Below are positions 7,353-15,570 of a DNA stretch of 48,808 nucleotides, piece after piece. The translations under genes and the position numbers were made by a program. The DNA is from Anaerolineales bacterium. GTDB taxonomy: Bacteria; Chloroflexota; Anaerolineae; Anaerolineales; Villigracilaceae. Numbering within the stretch: position 1 is the stretch's first letter; the number at the start of each line of letters is the position of its first letter. A model generated the notes under the pieces. That model saw only the letters and a program-made list of their open reading frames with translations. It ran no database searches and was not told where the DNA came from. The stretch lies in the NCBI GenBank assembly GCA_011389535.1, contig JAABUE010000003.1:1-48808 (forward strand), read 5' to 3'.

Positions 7353-8645
7353 ATGTCCATCAGCACTACACCCACTTTTAACTTAAAAGTCGTCTTAAAA
7401 GAGACAGGCCTTGCCGCCGACACCCTGCGCGCCTGGGAACGCCGTTATGGACTGCCCATGCCAGAACGTACCCCGGGCGGTCACCGGCTCTATTCCCAGC
7501 GCGACATCGAGACCATCAAATGGCTGATGGCAAAGCAGCGCGAAGGACTGAGCATTTCCCGCGCCGTAGACTTATGGAATGAACTAAGCGCATCCGGCCA
7601 GGACCCGCTGCCTGCGCCCGTTAAACAAATGATTTCCACCCCCAGCGCAAACCTGGACGCTGTCCGCCAGGCCTGGCTAGAGGCATGTCTGAATTTCAAC
7701 GAAAATACCGCAGAACAGGTTTTAAACCAGGCCTTTGCGCTGCACCCTCTGGAAACAGTTTGTATTGAAGTGCTACAACGCGGTCTCAGTGAAATCGGTG
7801 AAATGTGGTACCGCGCGGAAGCGAGCGTCCAACAGGAACACTTCACCGCGGCACTGGCCCAACGCCGCCTGGACGCGCTTATCACAGCAGCGCCGCCTCC
7901 AACACGCCCGCAAACCATCCTGATCGGCTGCACGCCAGGAGAACAACACACTTTCACACCGCTATTGCTTTCTCTGCTCCTTCGGCGCCGCGGGCTGAAA
8001 GTCGTCTACCTGGGAGCCAATGTACCGATCCAGCGCTTCAATGAAACCCTTATATCGGTCAAACCGCATCTGATCATTCTCTCGGCGCAACAACTGCAAT
8101 CCGCCAATGGACTACGAGAGACTGCCGCTTACTTGAACGCCAATGGCGGGCATGTCGCCTACGGCGGCCGCGTTTTCAATCAGATCCCCGAACTTCGCAA
8201 CCGAATCCCTGCCCACTTTTTGGGCGATTCGATCCAGGCAGCAATTCAATCTACTGAAACTTTGCTGACCTCCGATATATCTCCTGAAGGAATCGTGCCG
8301 GTCAGTAAGCAGGATATTGATCTGAGCAAATTGTTTATCCAAAATCGGCCAATGATCGATACATACGCTCTCACACAGGCTGTCAAGATCGGCATTCCTA
8401 TAGAATTTTCGACCATTGCCATCCAACAACTGGGAAGCGACATAGCTTCTGCGCTATCCCTCGGATATATTGAGAGCCTGGCAACGGAGATGGAATGGAT
8501 CAAAGGACTGTTGCAGGAACACAGCCATAGCGTCGAGAGCCTGGATAGCTTTTTGAAAGCTTACGCAAAATCTATCGATTCGGCGATGGGTAAAGAGGGT
8601 CAACCTATATCAACCTGGATAAGAACACAGATTGGTGGAAGGTAA
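7353..8645 (+). CDS. CarH-like MerR/cobalamin-binding light-sensing repressor
   Basis: The 430-residue protein has three parts. Residues about 9-75 are a MerR helix-turn-helix (TLRAWERRYGLPMPERTPGG). Residues about 100-180 are a helical cap with the Wx9EH signature (W152, E162, H163), diagnostic of adenosylcobalamin photoreceptors. Residues about 187-305 are a B12-binding Rossmann domain with GEQH, where H199 should be the lower cobalt ligand. Known CarH proteins repress carotenoid genes in the dark and fall off DNA when light breaks the cobalt-carbon bond. About 120 extra C-terminal residues follow, longer than the roughly 285-residue Thermus-type protein. Its place directly behind crtI fits control of the crt promoters. 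Confidence 0.9.
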   Translation: MSISTTPTFNLKVVLKETGLAADTLRAWERRYGLPMPERTPGGHRLYSQRDIETIKWLMAKQREGLSISRAVDLWNELSASGQDPLPAPVKQMISTPSANLDAVRQAWLEACLNFNENTAEQVLNQAFALHPLETVCIEVLQRGLSEIGEMWYRAEASVQQEHFTAALAQRRLDALITAAPPPTRPQTILIGCTPGEQHTFTPLLLSLLLRRRGLKVVYLGANVPIQRFNETLISVKPHLIILSAQQLQSANGLRETAAYLNANGGHVAYGGRVFNQIPELRNRIPAHFLGDSIQAAIQSTETLLTSDISPEGIVPVSKQDIDLSKLFIQNRPMIDTYALTQAVKIGIPIEFSTIAIQQLGSDIASALSLGYIESLATEMEWIKGLLQEHSHSVESLDSFLKAYAKSIDSAMGKEGQPISTWIRTQIGGR

Positions 8646-8674
8646 TCATCTTTCAAACCGGTAAAGGAAACGAA

Positions 8675-9520
8675 ATGAAAACACGTATTGTCACTGACAG
8701 CACCTGTGATTTGCCAGAATATTTGGTCAGCAAGTACAAGATTTCGGTCATCCCGCTTCACATCAACCAGGGAGGTAAAACCTTCCTGGATGGCGTCGAT
8801 CTGACCCGCAACGACTTTTACACCCAATTGCCAGACTACAAACCTGCCCCGACCACTGCTGCACCCGGCCCGGAAATTTTTCGGCAGAAATACGAGCAAT
8901 TGGCAGATGAAGGAGCGCAATCTGTTATATCAATCCACATTTCAGAAAGCCTGAGCGCAACCATTAATTCTGCTCTCATAGCAGCCGGGCAATTCAAACG
9001 CATCCCAGTCACCGTGCTGGACTCAACACAACTCAGCCTGGGGTTAGGCTTCATCGTTGAAAGAGCTGCCCAACTGTCTGAACTCGGTCATAAAGTGGAT
9101 GAAATCCTTGCCAGCCTTCAAGAACTGATGAAGCACACTTACGTATTTGCTTCGTTGAAAACACTCGAGTACCTGCGCCGCAGCGGACGGATGCACTTCG
9201 CCCTTGCCCGCCTGGGCGAAATACTGCAGATCAAGCCTTTGCTGCATATGCACCTGGGAAAACCCACTGCGCATCGCGCCCGCACACAGACTCGCGCCAC
9301 CGAACGTCTCTTTGAGTGGCTGAACGAATACGCACCTTACGAACGGTTGGCCATCGTTCACGCAGGTGTGCAAAGAGAAGCCGAAGAAATGGCACAGCGC
9401 ATCAAAAAATATCTGCCGAATGGCGACATCCCCATCGTGCAGATCACCCCCGTCCTTGGCGCCCATCTTGGCGTCGGCGCGCTTGGTTTCGCTTGTATTG
9501 CAAAGGAAAATAAATCATGA
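8675..9520 (+). CDS. DegV family fatty-acid-binding protein
   Basis: The 281-residue protein begins RIVTDSTCDLPEYL, the DegV signature, followed by IPLHI, FLDGVDLTRNDFY and the TTAAPGPEIF segment, with SLKTLEYLRRSGRM further on. DegV/FakB proteins bind a fatty acid; in Firmicutes FakB presents it to the kinase FakA for phosphorylation. No FakA is visible here. The start has AAAGGAAA upstream. Its last codons overlap the next gene by ATGA, so it is translated as part of the operon. Why a lipid-binding protein is placed in a carotenoid operon is unclear; a membrane-lipid link is possible. Confidence 0.9.
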   Translation: MKTRIVTDSTCDLPEYLVSKYKISVIPLHINQGGKTFLDGVDLTRNDFYTQLPDYKPAPTTAAPGPEIFRQKYEQLADEGAQSVISIHISESLSATINSALIAAGQFKRIPVTVLDSTQLSLGLGFIVERAAQLSELGHKVDEILASLQELMKHTYVFASLKTLEYLRRSGRMHFALARLGEILQIKPLLHMHLGKPTAHRARTQTRATERLFEWLNEYAPYERLAIVHAGVQREAEEMAQRIKKYLPNGDIPIVQITPVLGAHLGVGALGFACIAKENKS

Positions 9521-10407
9521 AGACAACAGATCGCAATGCGCTAATCGTTTTCCCAATTTTGATCCTGATCGGCATCTTGGTTGCTTTGGCTGGAAGTCAA
9601 GGCGGTACTTCAATCGCTGGAGTTCCGTTGTTCGCTTTGTCTATCGGACTGGCCTTTTTGATCCAGTGGCTGGCCTTTATCCCGGCCTATTTGTTGCAGA
9701 CCGAAAAATTCTTCGATCTGACTGGAAGCATCACCTATATCTCCGTCACCACAATCGCCCTTGTACTTGGCGCGGGTGGTGACGGCAGGGCCATCCTTTT
9801 GTGGGCTTTGGTGGTCGTCTGGGCAATCCGCCTGGGGACGTTCCTGTTTGGCCGAATCAAAAAGGCTGGCAAGGATGATCGCTTTGACGAGATCAAGCCT
9901 TCCTTTATCCGCTTCCTCAACGTCTGGACCATCCAGGGATTGTGGGTAACCTTTACCGCGGCCGCCGCGCTGGTCGCCATGACAACCGCCACCCGAAAAG
10001 AATTGGATGGTTTCGCCGTGGTCGGCTTGTTGGTATGGGTGTTTGGCTTCATCTTTGAAGTAATCGCCGACACCCAAAAAAGCCGCTTCAGCGCGAACCC
10101 AGACAACAAAGGCAAGTTTATTCAAACAGGATTATGGTCCCGCTCCCGCCATCCCAATTACTTTGGCGAGATCGTTCTCTGGATCGGCATCGCCATCATC
10201 GCCTTGCCCGTTCTGCAAGGCTGGCAGTGGGTCACCCTGATTTCTCCCATTTTTGTCACTCTGCTTCTCACCCGCGTCAGTGGCGTTCCTCTGCTTGAGA
10301 AAAAGGCCGATAAAAAATGGGGTGGGCAGGAAGATTATGAGTCTTACAAAAAGAGGACGCCTGTATTAATTCCCCGCCTGTCAAGTTTTTCAAATTCAGG
10401 AGAATAA
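9517..10407 (+). CDS. DUF1295 / steroid 5-alpha-reductase-like membrane protein
   Basis: The 296-residue integral membrane protein has about seven hydrophobic segments and the C-terminal signature GLWSRSRHPNYFGEIVLW followed by ENKAD-like acidic/aromatic residues (QEDYESYKKRTPVLIPRL), typical of DUF1295 and isoprenylcysteine methyltransferase/steroid reductase relatives. Members use NADPH or SAM at a membrane-embedded site; the substrate here is unknown. A role in altering a carotenoid or lipid is possible from context only. ATGA overlap with degV upstream and TAATG overlap with the next gene downstream show translational coupling. Confidence 0.85.
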   Translation: MKTTDRNALIVFPILILIGILVALAGSQGGTSIAGVPLFALSIGLAFLIQWLAFIPAYLLQTEKFFDLTGSITYISVTTIALVLGAGGDGRAILLWALVVVWAIRLGTFLFGRIKKAGKDDRFDEIKPSFIRFLNVWTIQGLWVTFTAAAALVAMTTATRKELDGFAVVGLLVWVFGFIFEVIADTQKSRFSANPDNKGKFIQTGLWSRSRHPNYFGEIVLWIGIAIIALPVLQGWQWVTLISPIFVTLLLTRVSGVPLLEKKADKKWGGQEDYESYKKRTPVLIPRLSSFSNSGE

Positions 10408-10751
10408 TGAATATCCTCAAAATCCTCCAAATTATCGCCATCATCGGCACCATCCTGACCGGCATGCTCTCCCTGTTCTGGCCGAAAATGGCACAGGGCT
10501 TCACAGGCCTGACAGCCCCCGGCGGGCGCGGCATCACCGAGATCCGCGCAGTGCTTGGCGGCCTGTTCATCGGGCTGGGGATTGCCGTCTTCCTACTGGG
10601 GACGCGCGAAGTCTATCAAATGCTTGGCATCATGTACATTGCCATCGCTGCGGTGCGCGCGGTTTCCATGGTAATAGACAAATCCATCGAGCGATCCAAC
10701 ATCATCAGCCTGGTGGTCGAGATCATCTTTGGCATAATTCTGGTGCTTTAA
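10407..10751 (+). CDS. Small DUF4345-like membrane protein
   Basis: 114 residues, four predicted membrane segments: residues about 7-25, 45-65, 68-88 and 95-113. The loop GFTGLTAPGGRGITEIRAVLGG, followed by a second helix and DK, resembles DUF4345 family proteins, which are four-helix membrane proteins of unknown function. No catalytic residues are evident. The start codon overlaps the previous stop (TAATG) and its stop overlaps the next start, so it is firmly part of the operon. Confidence 0.75.
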   Translation: MNILKILQIIAIIGTILTGMLSLFWPKMAQGFTGLTAPGGRGITEIRAVLGGLFIGLGIAVFLLGTREVYQMLGIMYIAIAAVRAVSMVIDKSIERSNIISLVVEIIFGIILVL

Positions 10752-11077
10752 TGAAACTGGCAAAGCTCATTGCGTGGCTTGGCCTGCTCGCCATGACCAC
10801 CGTCCTCATATACGGCTTCATCGTTGGCGACTTCTTTGCTGAAGGAAGCCAACTGGCCAGCATGCCCTGGGGCATCGTCTCTCTCGTAGACCTTTACACC
10901 GGCTTCACGCTCTTCTCAGCCTGGATCATCTACCGCGAAAAGTCCCTGCCTGTGGCCCTGCTGTGGACAATAGCTATGCTGGTACTTGGCTTCTTTGCAG
11001 GCAGCCTGTACGCTTTGATCAACCTGTATACAAGTCAGGGCGATTGGCGCACGTTCTGGATGGGAAAGCATGCCTGA
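10751..11077 (+). CDS. Small membrane protein (DUF1475/DUF2834-like)
   Basis: 108 residues with three hydrophobic helices. The centre, SLVDLYTGFTLFSAWIIYRE, followed by a LLW-x-LG-GS-YAL helix, recalls the DUF1475/DUF2834 group of small bacterial membrane proteins with no known function; the assignment between these is uncertain. It is coupled on both sides, sharing a base with the upstream stop and overlapping the next gene by eight bases. It probably acts together with the neighbouring membrane proteins. Confidence 0.7.
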   Translation: MKLAKLIAWLGLLAMTTVLIYGFIVGDFFAEGSQLASMPWGIVSLVDLYTGFTLFSAWIIYREKSLPVALLWTIAMLVLGFFAGSLYALINLYTSQGDWRTFWMGKHA

Positions 11078-11768
11078 AAACCTGACTCCCACCCGGGAAA
11101 GCAAAGGTCGCGAACTCCTGGATGAGTTCCGTCTGGTTCTGGGAAGCGGAAATTTGTTGGACGCGGTCCTCCCACCGCTCATTTTCCTGCTGATTAACGC
11201 TCTTTTCGGATTTCAGGTTGCCATGTGGGTATCCCTGGGGCCGGCGATATTGATTGCTGTCCTGCGCCTGTGGCGAGGGCAATCCCTGCTGTACGCCCTG
11301 GCAGGGATCGGCAGTGTAGGGCTGGCCCTTCTAATCGTCTGGTTTCTAGGCCGGTCTGAAGGATATTTTCTACCTAACCTCGTTAGTGGTAGCGTGACCG
11401 CTGCTCTAGCGCTGATCAGTCTGCTTATCCGTCGCCCCCTCGTTGCCTGGACGAGTTTCATCGCCCGACGCTGGCCATTGGATTGGTACTGGCATCCGCG
11501 GGTACGCCCTGCTTATAGCGAAGTCACCCTGGCCTGGACGGTTTTTTTCGCTGTACGTTTGATATGGCAGTTCTCGCTTTTCCAGGCCGAGGCTGCCAGC
11601 CGGTTGGCATTTATCAATTTCATATTGGGCTGGCCCGCGCTAGTCATCCTGCTGGTGCTCAGTTACCTGTACGGTACCTGGCGGCTGAGAAACTTAAACG
11701 GACCGAGCGTAGAAGAATTCCGTAGACAGGTTCCGCCTCCCTGGCAGGGACAAAGACGAGGTTTCTGA
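11070..11768 (+). CDS. DUF3159-like integral membrane protein
   Basis: 232 residues with five or six membrane helices. The N-terminal part (LLDAVLPPLIFLLINALFG) and the later AYSEVTLAWTVFFAVRLIWQ resemble DUF3159, found mainly in actinobacteria and Chloroflexota, without a known role. The C-terminus is charged and probably cytoplasmic. It overlaps the upstream gene by eight bases, and its TGA stop shares a base with the ATG of the peroxiredoxin-like gene, so the redox protein is likely made with it. Confidence 0.75.
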   Translation: MPENLTPTRESKGRELLDEFRLVLGSGNLLDAVLPPLIFLLINALFGFQVAMWVSLGPAILIAVLRLWRGQSLLYALAGIGSVGLALLIVWFLGRSEGYFLPNLVSGSVTAALALISLLIRRPLVAWTSFIARRWPLDWYWHPRVRPAYSEVTLAWTVFFAVRLIWQFSLFQAEAASRLAFINFILGWPALVILLVLSYLYGTWRLRNLNGPSVEEFRRQVPPPWQGQRRGF

Positions 11769-12253
11769 TGGGTAACCGTATTCAAATCAACCAGCCTGCG
11801 CCCGATTTCTCACTGACCGGCGCCAACGGACAACCGGTCCGGCTCTCGAATTTTCACAATAAAGCCAATGTACTGCTGGTCTTTAACCGCGGTTTCATAT
11901 GACCGTTCTGCCAGCGGCACATGGCGCAGTTGCGCCGGGACTATTCTAAATTCCAGGAACTAGAAACTGAAATTATCGTGGTAGGGCCAGAAGATTCGGA
12001 CTCTTTCAATATGTATTGGAAATCACACAAATTGCCCTTCATTGGCTTGCCTGACCCGACTCATAGCGTTTTGAAGCGCTACAGACAGGAAGTCAATCTG
12101 TTCAAGCTGGGGCGCATGCCAGCCCAGGTGATCATCGATAAACAAGGGATTGCCCGTTATGCTCACTACGGGCACGCGATGAGCGACATACCTGAAAACA
12201 GTGAAGTTTTACAAATCGTGCGATCGCTTATCGGTGAGGAAGTATCAGGGTAA
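11768..12253 (+). CDS. Peroxiredoxin-like AhpC/TSA protein, candidate selenoprotein (TGA in the redox motif)
   Basis: Read through one in-frame TGA (11900-11902), this is a complete 161-residue thioredoxin-fold protein: PAPDFSLTGANGQPVRLSNF, LLVFNRGFI, then TGA-Pro-Phe-Cys, QRHMAQLRRDYSKF, EIIVVGPED and LGRMPAQVIIDKQG. Residue 45 is the TGA, and homologues of this branch carry Cys there (GFxCPFCRRHM), giving a CxxC redox pair; selenocysteine would make UxxC. Homology continues without frameshift on both sides. Such proteins reduce peroxides or disulfides using thioredoxin-like electrons. A conventional caller would report only a truncated protein starting about 11921. Alternatives are a nonsense mutation or a sequence error. 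No sel genes are in the window. Confidence 0.75.
11903..11937 (+). promoter_or_regulatory. Possible bacterial SECIS hairpin after the TGA
   Basis: Just downstream of the TGA, CTGCC (11908-11912) can pair with GGCGCAG (11923-11929) with one bulge, leaving an apical loop that contains GGC. A competing hairpin is GGCGC (11923-11927) with GCGCC (11932-11936) on a four-base loop. Bacterial SECIS elements lie at this distance with guanines in the apical loop, but their consensus is loose and I could not compute the fold. Confidence 0.35.
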
Positions 12254-12331
12254 TTTAAGTTTACTGCTTATCCTGATGCTTCAGCCTGTACCAAGGAAAA
12301 AAACAGCTTCTTTAGATAGAAATTTAATAGT

Positions 12332-13015
12332 ATGAAAAACATAAAACGTACTCCTTTCATCCTGTTCCTGCTCATCCTGCTCATCCCATTATCCTCCGCT
12401 TCAGCACATCGCCCGATTTGGGGTGATCATTATGGCCCAATTGAGATCCCGGATCTGCGCACCTCCTTCGCTGTTTACCGCAACCTGGACTCCGGTCAGA
12501 TCGATGTGTATACCTTCGAGTCTGAAGCCGGGCAGGATTTGCATGCCGGCATCCAGATCCCCGCCGTCGATGGGCTGCAGGAGTACGGCGTCACTGCTGC
12601 GCTCTTTGGCCCCGGCCTGCCTGAAGCAGACTCCAATACCCTGCCTCCCGATCGCCCCGAAGACCTGGGGGTGCTGGTTTTCCCTTCAAGCGTGAGCGCT
12701 GATTTCTTCGAGCCATTCACCCAGACCACCTATTGGGGCCGCCAGCAGATCGACCTGGTTTTGCCGGCCGACGGCGCTTACTATCTGCTCGTCTGGCATC
12801 CGGACGGGAAGCCTGGAAAGTATGTGCTCGACACTGGCCGGGCAGAGGTCTTCGAACCTGCTGACCTGTTCCGCTTCCCGGTCTGGTGGCTGCGCGTGCA
12901 TATCTTCTTCGGGCATGGCTTGGCGCTGGCACTCACGGGCGTTTTGATCGCACTAGCTGTTCTACTGGTTGTCATCCGCAAGCGGACGAAAAAAACCAGC
13001 CCAGCAAAGGAGTGA
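12332..13015 (+). CDS. Uncharacterised secreted protein with C-terminal membrane anchor
   Basis: 227 residues. An N-terminal signal peptide (KRTPFILFLLILLIPLSSASA, cleavage after ASA) precedes an exported beta-rich domain. The domain ends YYLLVWHPDGKPGKYVLD, which resembles the pre-peptidase C-terminal (PPC-like) or similar extracellular sandwich folds. A hydrophobic helix (about residues 190-215) and a positively charged tail (RKRTKKTSPAKE) place it on the outer face of the membrane. Histidines in SAHRPIWGDHYG are near the mature N-terminus and could bind metal, but that is speculative. A 78-base gap separates it from the redox gene. No known family is recognised with confidence. Confidence 0.7.
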   Translation: MKNIKRTPFILFLLILLIPLSSASAHRPIWGDHYGPIEIPDLRTSFAVYRNLDSGQIDVYTFESEAGQDLHAGIQIPAVDGLQEYGVTAALFGPGLPEADSNTLPPDRPEDLGVLVFPSSVSADFFEPFTQTTYWGRQQIDLVLPADGAYYLLVWHPDGKPGKYVLDTGRAEVFEPADLFRFPVWWLRVHIFFGHGLALALTGVLIALAVLLVVIRKRTKKTSPAKE

Positions 13016-13021
13016 GCCACG

Positions 13022-13663
13022 ATGACTGAAACCACCCGCTACGAGCTCCCGCCCGAAGGGATATCCCTGCTCGGTTACATTGTGCGCCGTATGCACAAGA
13101 CCGCCTGGTTGGTTCCCGTTTCTGAACTGCTTTCCCAGGGAAAAAGTGTCAAAGCCCTGGAACATATCGCGCTTTATACCGTCGCATCTTCCACTTCCTA
13201 CGGGCGCGCCTATTACCAGCCAAACTTCGACAGCACAGGCCAGTCCGTCACTGAGCCGGACCCTGCCACAGGAGCAAACGTCACGGCCCGCTTGGACAGC
13301 CGTTCACCGAGTTACCGGATATCCTACCGGGTTGCCATGCCTGGCGGCGACAGCTTCGCAGGCAGCGAAGAGATCACAGGCACCACCGTCGGCTTGCGCG
13401 GTCTGGGCATGCCCGCCCCCTCCCGTTTCACCTTCACATCCGGCGAATATAGCGCCGAACTGACCGGGGTCATCACCAGCGAGCTGGCGCTTTCGCTTAT
13501 AAGGAAGACACACATCCGCGCTTACGGATCGCTAAATTTCAAAGATAATGCTGGCAATTCGGGGCGCATGGAATTGAAACGCGATGGCAGCCTGACCATT
13601 ACCATCAACGACCAGGTCAGACAACATTCGTTGACCGGGTTACAGGTACCGGAAAGCACATGA
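13022..13663 (+). CDS. Uncharacterised protein in photoprotection operon
   Basis: 213 residues, without a signal peptide or membrane helix. The N-terminal region ([22 protein letters not shown]) is helical and basic. The rest is rich in Ser/Thr/Gly with alternating polar strands, suggesting a beta sandwich or barrel; the C-terminal part ([18 protein letters not shown]) looks like a lipid- or ligand-binding sheet. I do not recognise the family. It has a strong AAGGAG before its ATG, starts six bases after the preceding gene and overlaps the photolyase start, so its expression is tied to DNA repair and pigment genes. Confidence 0.65.
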   Translation: MTETTRYELPPEGISLLGYIVRRMHKTAWLVPVSELLSQGKSVKALEHIALYTVASSTSYGRAYYQPNFDSTGQSVTEPDPATGANVTARLDSRSPSYRISYRVAMPGGDSFAGSEEITGTTVGLRGLGMPAPSRFTFTSGEYSAELTGVITSELALSLIRKTHIRAYGSLNFKDNAGNSGRMELKRDGSLTITINDQVRQHSLTGLQVPEST

Positions 13664-15033
13664 CTGCCATCTGGTGGATCCGCCGGGACCTGCGTCTGAC
13701 AGATAACCCCGCGCTTCAAACTGCGCTGGAAGCTGCTTCCGTACTCCCGGTCTTTATCCTTGACCCGGCCCTGCTCTCCCGCCCGGCCCCAAAGCGACAG
13801 GCCTTCCTGTTCAATGGTCTGCGCGCCCTGGACGCGGACCTGCGCCAGCGCGGCAGCTACCTGGTGGTCCGCAGCGGGGAACCGGTGGAAGTCCTGCGTT
13901 CCTTGCTGGCCGAAAGCGACGCAAGGACTGTTTACGCTGAAGAAGATTACTCTCCTTATTCGCGCCAGCGGGACAGGCAGGTTTCCCGCGAACTGCCATT
14001 GCAGCTGGTTTTGGGACAAACCGTCCAGCACCCTGAATTCGTCAAAAAGGCGGATGGTAGTCCGTATACGGTTTACACACCCTATGCCAAAGCCTGGAAA
14101 GCCATGCTGCCAGGCAGCATTCACATGGTCTCCGCGCCTGCGCGCATCCAAACCCCGGCAGGCATCCGCACCGAAACCATTCTTGAAGCCCCCACCAGCG
14201 CCCTGTTCCCGGCAGGCGAAGCAGAGGCGCTTAAACGGTTGTACCAATTTACCAATTTACCAGTTACCAAATACGCTGAAAACCGCAACCGCATGGACCT
14301 GGACGGCACCTCCGCCCTTTCGCCCTACATCCGGTTTGGGATGCTGGGGCTGAGACAGGCTGTCCATAACGCGCAACAGGCCATTCGGTCCGCGGAAGAT
14401 GTGGAGTCGCGCAAAGGCGCCGAAGTCTGGCTGAATGAGCTCATCTGGCGCGAGTTCTACATCCAGATCCTGTATCATTTCCCGCAGGTCAGCAAAACAG
14501 CCTTCAACCCGTCGCTGGCGGAGATCCCCTGGCGGAACAATGTTGAAGAATTCGAAGCCTGGAAAGCGGGACAGACAGGTTACCCCATCGTGGACGCCGG
14601 CATGCGCCAACTGCGCGAGACTGGCTGGATGCACAACCGCGCGCGCATGATCACTGCCTCGTTCCTGGTCAAAGACCTGCTGATCGACTGGCGCTGGGGT
14701 GAGGCCTGGTTCATGGAAAACCTGTTGGACGGCGACCCGGCGGCTAACAACGGCGGCTGGCAATGGACAGCAGGCACCGGCACAGACGCAGCGCCATATT
14801 TCCGCATCTTCAACCCGCTGATACAGGCCATCAAATTCGACCCGCACGGGGATACCATCCGCAAGTGGGTACCCGAGCTGCGCAAGTTAAACGGGAAAGA
14901 AATCCACACGCCGTGGGAGCAGGGCGTGAATGTGGCAGGCTATCCCACGCCGATCGTGGACCACAAAGTTGCACGAGAGCGAACACTCTTGGCATATAAC
15001 TATGCCAGATCTTTTCAGGAATCGACATTATGA
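13660..15033 (+). CDS. phr: Deoxyribodipyrimidine photolyase
   Basis: The 457-residue cryptochrome/photolyase repairs UV-induced cyclobutane dimers with reduced FAD and blue light. The N-terminal alpha/beta antenna domain begins [16 protein letters not shown]. The C-terminal FAD domain contains [61 protein letters not shown], and [25 protein letters not shown] split over the active site. This fits class I CPD photolyase. Residues about 194-206 are encoded by an AT-rich repeat also seen in the P450 gene. The start overlaps the upstream stop by ATGA. It shares the light-responsive operon with crtI. Confidence 0.95.
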   Translation: MTAIWWIRRDLRLTDNPALQTALEAASVLPVFILDPALLSRPAPKRQAFLFNGLRALDADLRQRGSYLVVRSGEPVEVLRSLLAESDARTVYAEEDYSPYSRQRDRQVSRELPLQLVLGQTVQHPEFVKKADGSPYTVYTPYAKAWKAMLPGSIHMVSAPARIQTPAGIRTETILEAPTSALFPAGEAEALKRLYQFTNLPVTKYAENRNRMDLDGTSALSPYIRFGMLGLRQAVHNAQQAIRSAEDVESRKGAEVWLNELIWREFYIQILYHFPQVSKTAFNPSLAEIPWRNNVEEFEAWKAGQTGYPIVDAGMRQLRETGWMHNRARMITASFLVKDLLIDWRWGEAWFMENLLDGDPAANNGGWQWTAGTGTDAAPYFRIFNPLIQAIKFDPHGDTIRKWVPELRKLNGKEIHTPWEQGVNVAGYPTPIVDHKVARERTLLAYNYARSFQESTL

Positions 15034-15569
15034 CCGAACTCCACAAACGCGATGTATCCATTTCAATGGCAAAAGCCAACTTGTTCGGCATGCTTATTGC
15101 CATTCCGGTTGCCATAGCTCAGGTTGCCAGTTTTTACTCCATCCATGGCGCAGCAGGGTTTGAACCAAAATGGAATATCAGTTTTCTTATCGGTGTTATT
15201 CTCGGCGGGATTATCCTACATGAAGTTCTTCACGGCCTTTCTTGGGCAATCTTTGGCAAAAAGCCGTTTAGCGCGATCAAATTCGGCTTCATGTGGAAAA
15301 CCATTACACCCTATGCTCACGTCAGGGAACCGCTGGAAGTAAGCCCTTACCGGCTGGGAGCATTCATGCCCGGGCTGGTACTGGGGCTCATCCCCTTTAT
15401 CATCGCCATGTTCACCGGCAGCGGTGACTTGATGTGGTTCAGCCTGCTGCATGCTACAGCTGCCAGCGGCGACTGGCTGGTCCTGTGGCTCATCCGCGGG
15501 GTACAACCTGGCTCGTTCGTGGAAGACCATCCCACCAACGCCGGCTGTTATGTTCTGGAGAACGCCTGA
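15030..15569 (+). CDS. DUF3267 putative membrane zinc metalloprotease
   Basis: 179 residues with about four membrane helices. The HExxH-type motif is HEVLHG ([16 protein letters not shown]), within the first half, and a helix with [14 protein letters not shown] follows; both are typical of DUF3267, a family related in arrangement to site-2-protease-like zincins. Proteolysis has been predicted but not shown for most members. The gene overlaps the photolyase stop by ATGA and is followed one base later by the P450. A role in membrane-protein turnover or light signalling is only a possibility. Confidence 0.8.
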   Translation: MTELHKRDVSISMAKANLFGMLIAIPVAIAQVASFYSIHGAAGFEPKWNISFLIGVILGGIILHEVLHGLSWAIFGKKPFSAIKFGFMWKTITPYAHVREPLEVSPYRLGAFMPGLVLGLIPFIIAMFTGSGDLMWFSLLHATAASGDWLVLWLIRGVQPGSFVEDHPTNAGCYVLENA

Positions 15570-15570
15570 G

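Noticed and set aside
11900-11902. TGA as a plain nonsense mutation (pseudogene)
   Set aside because: Not excluded, but its position at the redox residue, an intact frame after it and intact coupling make selenocysteine the better reading.
13522-14247. 241-codon open frame antisense to the photolyase start
   Set aside because: No motif, no start signal, and it runs against two well-supported coupled genes.
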